A DNA stretch of 64,000 nucleotides from Rhizobacter sp964253025. GTDB lineage: Bacteria > Pseudomonadota > Gammaproteobacteria > Burkholderiales > Burkholderiaceae_C. This document shows, piece by piece, positions 59,425-64,000 of the stretch; the stretch's first letter is position 1; every line of letters begins with the position of its first letter. A model generated the notes under the pieces. It saw nothing but the letters and a program-made list of their open reading frames with translations, did not search any database and was not told the origin of the DNA. The DNA is taken from NCBI RefSeq assembly GCF_964253025.1, contig NZ_CAXUQC020000001.1:682001-746000 (forward strand), in the 5' to 3' direction. The position numbers and the translations under genes were made by a program.

Positions 59425-61617
59425 ATGTTGTCTACAAGCCATGACCCCGAGTTTCTGCTGCAACGGGCACTGAGCGGGCTGCCGAGCGATGCGGGTCCCG
59501 ATGCCCTCTGCTCGGCAGCCACGCTAGCGCTGCGCGATGCCGGCATCGGTGCGACGCTGGTGCCCGGCGGCGTTGGCGTTGGCGACGCCCTCCACGGCAT
59601 CGACCTGCCGGGCGACGGCGCTCATCTGGCCTGGCTCGTGCCCGAAACGTCACGGTCACTCGATGGAACGCGGTTGGCGACCGTGTGCCAGGCGCTCGCC
59701 ACCGCGCTCGGGGGCCGACCCGTGAGCGGTCGTGTCGACGCTCCGGCGACCGGCCTGGACGGCCACGCGCCGTCCGCCACTGCGTTGCTGGATGACCTGC
59801 CGGATGGCTACTACCAGGTCGATCTCGAGGGACGCCCTCTGTTCATGAATGCGGCGTTCGGTCGCATCATCGGCGTGCCGCCCGAGGAGCTTCCACTGCG
59901 AGACGCCTCGGCATGCCAGACCGAGGCGATGGCGGCGCACCTGGCCAGCCTGTTCGAGCGCGTCCGGCAGGAGGGTGCGCCCGCGCAGTGCGAAGCGTGG
60001 CAGTACCGCCGCCGCGACGGCAGCACGGTTCAGGTCGAAGGGTCCATCCAGTTGTTGAACGACGCCCAGGGCCGACTTTGCGGCTTCCACGGCGTGGTGC
60101 GCGACGTCACTGAACGCCTGCGCGTCGAGGAGGCATTGCGCGAGAGCGAGGCGCGGTTCAGGGCGCTCACCAGCATCTCGTCCGACTACTACTGGGAGCA
60201 GGACGCCGAGCACCGCCTGGTCCACATGGAAAACCGCCATGCTGAGACCGACGAGATGCAGCGGGCGTTCCTCGGCAAGCCGATCTGGGACGGTCCGGTG
60301 GTGCTCTACGGGCAGCCCGACTGGCACGAACACCACGTCCGGCTCGAGGCCCGCGCCCCGTTCCGCGACGTCGTGCTGCAAGGCCGGCAGCCGGATGGCC
60401 GAAGCTATTTCGTGAGCGTGAGCGGCGAGCCCATGCACGACGAAGCGGGGCGCTTTCGCGGCTACCGCGGCGTCAGCCGGGACATCACCGCGCAGAAGCT
60501 GGCCGAGGCGCGGGCGCAGCACATTGCCATGCACGACGGGCTGACGGGCCTGCCCAATCGGCGCATGTTCCTGCAACTGCTCAAGGGGGCCGTGGCCACC
60601 TCGGCGCGCTACGAGCGGCGGTTCGCCGTGCTCTTCGTCGACCTGGACCGGTTCAAGTTCATCAACGACACCCTCGGCCATGAGGCGGGCGATACCCTGC
60701 TCAAGGAGATCGCGGCGCGCTTCACCGCCGCGCTTCGCACGAGCGACGTGCTCGCACGTCTGGGGGGTGACGAGTTCGTGATCCTCGCCCTCGAGGTCGC
60801 CGATGCCGAGCAGGCGGGGGCGGTGGCACGCAAGCTGCTCGAGGCGGCGTCCAAGCCGATCCGGCTCGGCGGGCAGGACTGCCGCATCAGTGCCAGCATC
60901 GGCGTCGCGCTCTATCCGGACGATGGCATCGACGAGCAGATGCTGATGAAGAACGCCGACATCGCCATGTACGTCGCCAAGGACGACGGCAAGAACACGT
61001 ACCAGATGTTCTCGACGGAGATCAACTCGCAGTCGATGGAACGCCTGAACATCGAGAACGGCCTGCGCCACGCCCTCGAGCGGCAGGAGTTCACCTTGCA
61101 CTACCAGGCCAAGCTCGACCTGCGGGGCAGCGGCATCTCGGGCGTCGAGGCGCTGCTGCGCTGGCGCAGTCCCGAGTTGGGCGACGTGTCGCCGTCACGC
61201 TTCATCCCTGTGGCCGAGGAGAGCGGCATCATCGTGGCCATCGGCCGGTGGGTGCTGCGGGCGGCGTGCATGCAGGCCGTGGCGTGGCAGGCGCAGGGCC
61301 TGCCGCCGATTCGCGTGGCCGTCAACATCTCCGCGCGGCAGTTCGGCGACGTCGAATTGCTGCAGGACGTGGAGCGCGTCCTCGCCGAGAGCGGGCTCGA
61401 CCCGGCGCTGCTCGAACTCGAGATCACCGAAGGCATGCTGATCCACGACACCGGCCGCGCGATCGCCGTGATGACCGCCATCAAGAAGCTCGGCGTGCGG
61501 CTGGCCATCGACGACTTCGGCACCGGCTACTCGTCCCTCGGACAGCTGAAGGACTTCCCCATCGACACGCTCAAGGTGGACCGGTCATTCATCCGGGACC
61601 TCGCCACGAACTCTTAG
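59425..61617 (+). CDS. PAS-PAS-GGDEF-EAL protein, EAL domain cut short by an in-frame TAG
   Basis: 730 codons are readable from ATG 59425 (AGGGA just upstream). Order: an N-terminal region, PAS domains at about residues 120-230 (DLPDGYYQVDLEGRPLFMNA) and 240-360, GGDEF with RTSD-VLARL-GGDEF (residues 447-451 for GGDEF, I-site RTSD present), then an EAL domain with SGVEALLRWR, VNISARQF, LELEITEG, LAIDDFGTGYSSLGQL and LKVDRSFI. The frame stops at TAG (61615-61617) after DLATNS, but the same frame continues with the missing end of an EAL domain. The cyclase half should work; the phosphodiesterase half lacks the VAEGVET loop unless the TAG is read through. Confidence 0.88.
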   Translation: MLSTSHDPEFLLQRALSGLPSDAGPDALCSAATLALRDAGIGATLVPGGVGVGDALHGIDLPGDGAHLAWLVPETSRSLDGTRLATVCQALATALGGRPVSGRVDAPATGLDGHAPSATALLDDLPDGYYQVDLEGRPLFMNAAFGRIIGVPPEELPLRDASACQTEAMAAHLASLFERVRQEGAPAQCEAWQYRRRDGSTVQVEGSIQLLNDAQGRLCGFHGVVRDVTERLRVEEALRESEARFRALTSISSDYYWEQDAEHRLVHMENRHAETDEMQRAFLGKPIWDGPVVLYGQPDWHEHHVRLEARAPFRDVVLQGRQPDGRSYFVSVSGEPMHDEAGRFRGYRGVSRDITAQKLAEARAQHIAMHDGLTGLPNRRMFLQLLKGAVATSARYERRFAVLFVDLDRFKFINDTLGHEAGDTLLKEIAARFTAALRTSDVLARLGGDEFVILALEVADAEQAGAVARKLLEAASKPIRLGGQDCRISASIGVALYPDDGIDEQMLMKNADIAMYVAKDDGKNTYQMFSTEINSQSMERLNIENGLRHALERQEFTLHYQAKLDLRGSGISGVEALLRWRSPELGDVSPSRFIPVAEESGIIVAIGRWVLRAACMQAVAWQAQGLPPIRVAVNISARQFGDVELLQDVERVLAESGLDPALLELEITEGMLIHDTGRAIAVMTAIKKLGVRLAIDDFGTGYSSLGQLKDFPIDTLKVDRSFIRDLATNS

Positions 61618-61845
61618 GACAAGGCCATCGCCTCCGCCATCATCGCCATGGGCCGCACCCTGAGCATGACGGTGGTGGCCGAGGGCGTCGAAACGCTCGA
61701 ACAACAGGAGTTCCTGCGCGACCAGGCCTGCGACGAGATGCAGGGCTTCTACTTCAGCCGGCCCATCAGTGCCGAGGAGCTTGCCGAGCTGCTGCGGGCC
61801 AATCCGCACTTGGCGGGGGCGCCGCGGGCGGGGCCGCTGAACTAG
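61618..61845 (+). pseudogene. Separated C-terminal end of the EAL domain (downstream of in-frame TAG)
   Basis: Directly after the TAG and in the same frame, the sequence encodes DKAIASAIIAMGRTLSMTVV, then AEGVETLEQQEFLRDQACD and GFYFSRPISAEELAELL, ending at a TAG (61843-61845). This is the normal end of an EAL domain, including the conserved AEGVE loop. There is no frameshift, so a single substitution in one codon explains the break. It is very unlikely to be expressed as a separate protein, although ATG 61648 is in frame. Confidence 0.85.
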
Positions 61846-62004
61846 ACGTCGAAGGGGGAGTCAGTGGCGCCGCAGGCGCCGTGAGCGGGCGTGCATTCTC
61901 CAGTCACGTCATGTCAGGCATCAGACCGACGGGCCTGCCGCAGCCCGCGGTTCGGCATGGACTGTGGCAGCTCACCGCGGGCCGGGCGCTCTCCGCCTGC
62001 CGGG

Positions 62005-62658
62005 TCAGCGGTGTTGCGCGATGTTGAACGCCACCGCCGCTTCCAGCGCCTTGACCAAGGGATTCTCCCCCTCCTTGCCGTTGTGCGGCGCCAAGGTGCG
62101 GGTGAAGGCGCGTGTGCCGTTGACTTCGGTCTCCACGTAGATGATGTACACCGGCCCCCGGCCCGGGTTCTCCTCGGCCGAGTACTGCGCCCGCTTGTAT
62201 TCCGTCTTCTCCAGCGCATCGAAGGCTGAAGCATCGACCAGCGAGTGGGCCATGCCGGACGGATCGGTGACCGCTTTGCCGGCCACCGCCGCACCGATGA
62301 CGCCGCCGATCGCCTGCCCGAGCACCGCCTTGCGCATGCCGGCCTGAAGATTGCGGTAGACCACCAGGTGGCGCACCTTGATGTCGGCCGGGGCGCCTCG
62401 CGACTCGAATGTCTCGAAGGCGCGGTGCTGCAGCAGGCGAATCGGGGGCGGGGCCATCACAGCGTCGGCCACACGGTACAGCGCATAGGCCTCGTTGGTG
62501 ATCGAGAGGCTGAAGATCTCGCTTTCCTTTTCGGTCGCAGGGCGGAGGTCCTGCACGCGTGCGGCCTCCGAGCGCTCAATGCCAGGCACGTTCAAAGGAA
62601 CCACCTGGGTGGCGCAACCGCCCAGCAGGAATGATGCGCACAGGATCAGTCGTTTCAT
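62005..62658 (-). CDS. Lipoprotein with glycine-zipper segment
   Basis: A 217-residue lipoprotein: signal MKRLILCASFLLGGC with lipobox Cys15. The mature part has RQLQAG-like strands and a glycine-zipper stretch (AVLGQAIGGVIGAAVAGKAV) that could insert in a membrane. GTG 62670 and ATG 62664 are also in frame just upstream; I chose the ATG that gives a standard signal. The role is unknown. Confidence 0.7.
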   Translation of the reverse strand: MKRLILCASFLLGGCATQVVPLNVPGIERSEAARVQDLRPATEKESEIFSLSITNEAYALYRVADAVMAPPPIRLLQHRAFETFESRGAPADIKVRHLVVYRNLQAGMRKAVLGQAIGGVIGAAVAGKAVTDPSGMAHSLVDASAFDALEKTEYKRAQYSAEENPGRGPVYIIYVETEVNGTRAFTRTLAPHNGKEGENPLVKALEAAVAFNIAQHR

Positions 62659-62784
62659 TGTCATTTTCACGGCGGGTAAGAAGAGGGGGCCGTTCGATCG
62701 AGCCTTCCGGCCACGCGCTTTGCGCGCCGAAGCGTCAGCGCTGCTTCAGGACGAAGCGGCGGTGGGGCGGCGTGCGCATTGGCG

Positions 62785-63924
62785 TCAGTTCACCGCTCGG
62801 CACTCGCGCGGCGCCAAACGCTGCAGCGTGGGCGAGGCCTGGCAACGCCAGGTGATCCGGCGGGTGGCGTCGATCTCGGGGAGCAGGAACAGCTCGCCGG
62901 CGGGGCCCTTCGGGGCGAAGCGCATGCGCACCTGGATGACGCCGGAGTCGGGGTTGATCTCCAGGCCTTCCAGTTCGGGCCACAGGGGCGGTGCGTCCGT
63001 CAGCTGGCTCGGGAAGGCGCCGCTGGCTTCGTACGTCTCGGCGGCGGCCGCTGCATGGGTGCGGGCGAACACCATGACCTCGGCAACCTGTGCCCGGCGC
63101 TGGTACTCGGTATAGGTGGGCAGGGCGATGGCGGCCAGGATGCCCACGAGGGCGATGCTGCCGACGATGAGCAGCACGACCATGGGGCCGCGGCCGGTGC
63201 CCCCCGCCGCTTCGAGGCGCCCGAGGTAGCGCTCGCGGGTGGTGTCCTGTGCCGCACGGCGCATGAGGCGCGCGCAGCGGCGGTAGTACAGCGAGGTGGC
63301 GAACAAGGGAGGGGCCAGGAAATAGGCCGCGACCAGGGTCAGGATGACCACCGCGCCCGCCGTCGACCGGGAACCCGCCAACGCGCCGGCGCCGATCATG
63401 AGAAGCCAGGAGCCCACTGCATAGAGGGCAACGGCACCCCACAGCCGCCGGTACATCATCCAGTACCAGGTCACGAACAGGGCGGGCCAGTGCCAGCCCG
63501 CGCGCCAGCCGCCGCCGGCCTCCTCGATCGCCCGGAAGCGGTCGAGGTAGTAGTCCTGGTTGGACGGGCCGATGACGGCGCGCCAGGCTTCCTCGTCGAA
63601 GCCGTCGACCACCACGTCGCCGCCGTCACCGGGGCCGAAGGTGGAGGGAATGGTGTCGGGATCGAAGGTGGAGGCGGTGGCGCCCGCGACGAGGCGGGGC
63701 CGGCCTGCCGAGGCGATGCCCGCACGCGCCGCCGTGGACTGAGCGACCGGCGGGGCCGCGCGCGTCGAGGCCGGGCGAGCATCGAAGGGCGTCGCCGGAA
63801 GAACGGCCGGTTGGGGCAGGTCGCGCGCCGAGGGCAGGGCGGCCGCGGGCAGCGGGGTTCCGCACTTCGGGCACGACGACGCCGTGTCCGGGCTCAGCCG
63901 GCCGCAGCCGTGGCACGTCTTCAT
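62785..63924 (-). CDS. Zinc-ribbon / membrane (DUF2628-like) / pilin-helix fusion protein
   Basis: A 379-residue protein in three parts. The N-terminus is a zinc ribbon (CHGC..CPKC; Cys4, Cys7, Cys18, Cys21). A Pro/Ala-rich linker leads to a DUF2628-like part with an amphipathic YYLDRFRAIEEAGGGWRAGW, then membrane helices (residues of about 146-215). Then comes a hydrophobic segment (248-271) that reads like the start of a type IV pilin (VGILAAIALPTYTEYQRRAQ), followed by a short globular end with two Cys. It lacks a prepilin peptidase site (Pro at -1) and has Leu in place of pilin Glu5. GGGAGAGGG precedes the ATG at 63924. Confidence 0.75.
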   Translation of the reverse strand: MKTCHGCGRLSPDTASSCPKCGTPLPAAALPSARDLPQPAVLPATPFDARPASTRAAPPVAQSTAARAGIASAGRPRLVAGATASTFDPDTIPSTFGPGDGGDVVVDGFDEEAWRAVIGPSNQDYYLDRFRAIEEAGGGWRAGWHWPALFVTWYWMMYRRLWGAVALYAVGSWLLMIGAGALAGSRSTAGAVVILTLVAAYFLAPPLFATSLYYRRCARLMRRAAQDTTRERYLGRLEAAGGTGRGPMVVLLIVGSIALVGILAAIALPTYTEYQRRAQVAEVMVFARTHAAAAAETYEASGAFPSQLTDAPPLWPELEGLEINPDSGVIQVRMRFAPKGPAGELFLLPEIDATRRITWRCQASPTLQRLAPRECRAVN

Positions 63925-64000
63925 GTTCCCTCTCCCTGTCTTTGTTGTGCGGGCACTATAGAGGGCGGACACGGGGGCCGGAAGCGGCGCACCGCGGCAT

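Noticed and set aside
1..64000. CRISPR arrays, insertion sequences, integrase or att sites, rRNA genes
   Set aside because: No regularly spaced repeats, transposase or integrase motifs, flanking duplications or rRNA sequences were seen; the tRNA-Thr at 9.0 kb is not next to the accessory island.

Overview
The window is high-GC, densely coded chromosomal DNA of a Gram-negative bacterium, most likely a betaproteobacterium of the order Burkholderiales, and perhaps a plant- or soil-associated Rhizobacter/Ideonella/Roseateles-type genus. The grounds are the codon and GC style, the CTG-N10-CAG LexA box, a prfB with the classic +1 frameshift, a recJ/phosphoglycerate-mutase-like pair, an xseB-ispA-dxs cluster, and three pectin-degrading enzymes. 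The genus is a guess. All calls were made by reading the sequence; no search was run.

Layout. 1-2.7 kb: the 5' end of a TonB-dependent receptor, a His-rich inner-membrane protein, msrA and a VanZ-like protein, all on the minus strand. 2.9-6.8 kb: an OafA-type acyltransferase, then a LexA-boxed umuD-like/umuC pair in which the UmuD homologue lacks both catalytic residues. 7.2-9 kb: a PL3 pectate lyase lipoprotein, a cupin and tRNA-Thr. 9.1-30.4 kb: core metabolism and housekeeping (fbp, pepN, prfB, plsY, recJ, ppk1-sixA, tesB and others). 30.4-36.4 kb: a more AT-rich accessory island of small unknown genes, several frameshifted, including two DUF596-like paralogues, closed by a NERD-UvrD helicase. 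36.4-39.6 kb: a pectate lyase (PL1) and pectin methylesterase (CE8) operon with two matching candidate operators. 40-41.2 kb: an XRE/AbiEii-type toxin-antitoxin pair. 41.4-51 kb: mixed genes (SRPBCC, DJ-1/PfpI, Ppx/GppA, dienelactone hydrolase, ZIP transporter, MpaB-type oxygenase, Usp, sulfurtransferase, EamA transporter, Rieske oxygenase). 51.1-56.2 kb: xseB-ispA-dxs-lolC-lolD. 56.3-61.8 kb: two cyclic-di-GMP proteins flanking a polytopic membrane protein; the second has an in-frame TAG inside its EAL domain. 62-64 kb: a glycine-zipper lipoprotein and an unusual zinc-ribbon/membrane/pilin-helix fusion.

How genes work together. The PL3, PL1 and CE8 enzymes form a pectin-attack set: the esterase de-methylates pectin and the lyases cut the resulting polygalacturonate. 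ppk1 and sixA are translationally coupled, with a candidate Pho box hidden in the last codons of the upstream glycosyltransferase. xseB, ispA and dxs are coupled by ATGA-type overlaps, and dxs and ispA feed isoprenoid synthesis. The umuD-like/umuC pair is an SOS translesion polymerase whose accessory subunit cannot self-cleave by the known mechanism. No complete new multi-gene system can be proved from the sequence; the strongest leads are the protease-dead UmuD, the decaying immunity-like island with its NERD helicase, and the broken EAL domain.
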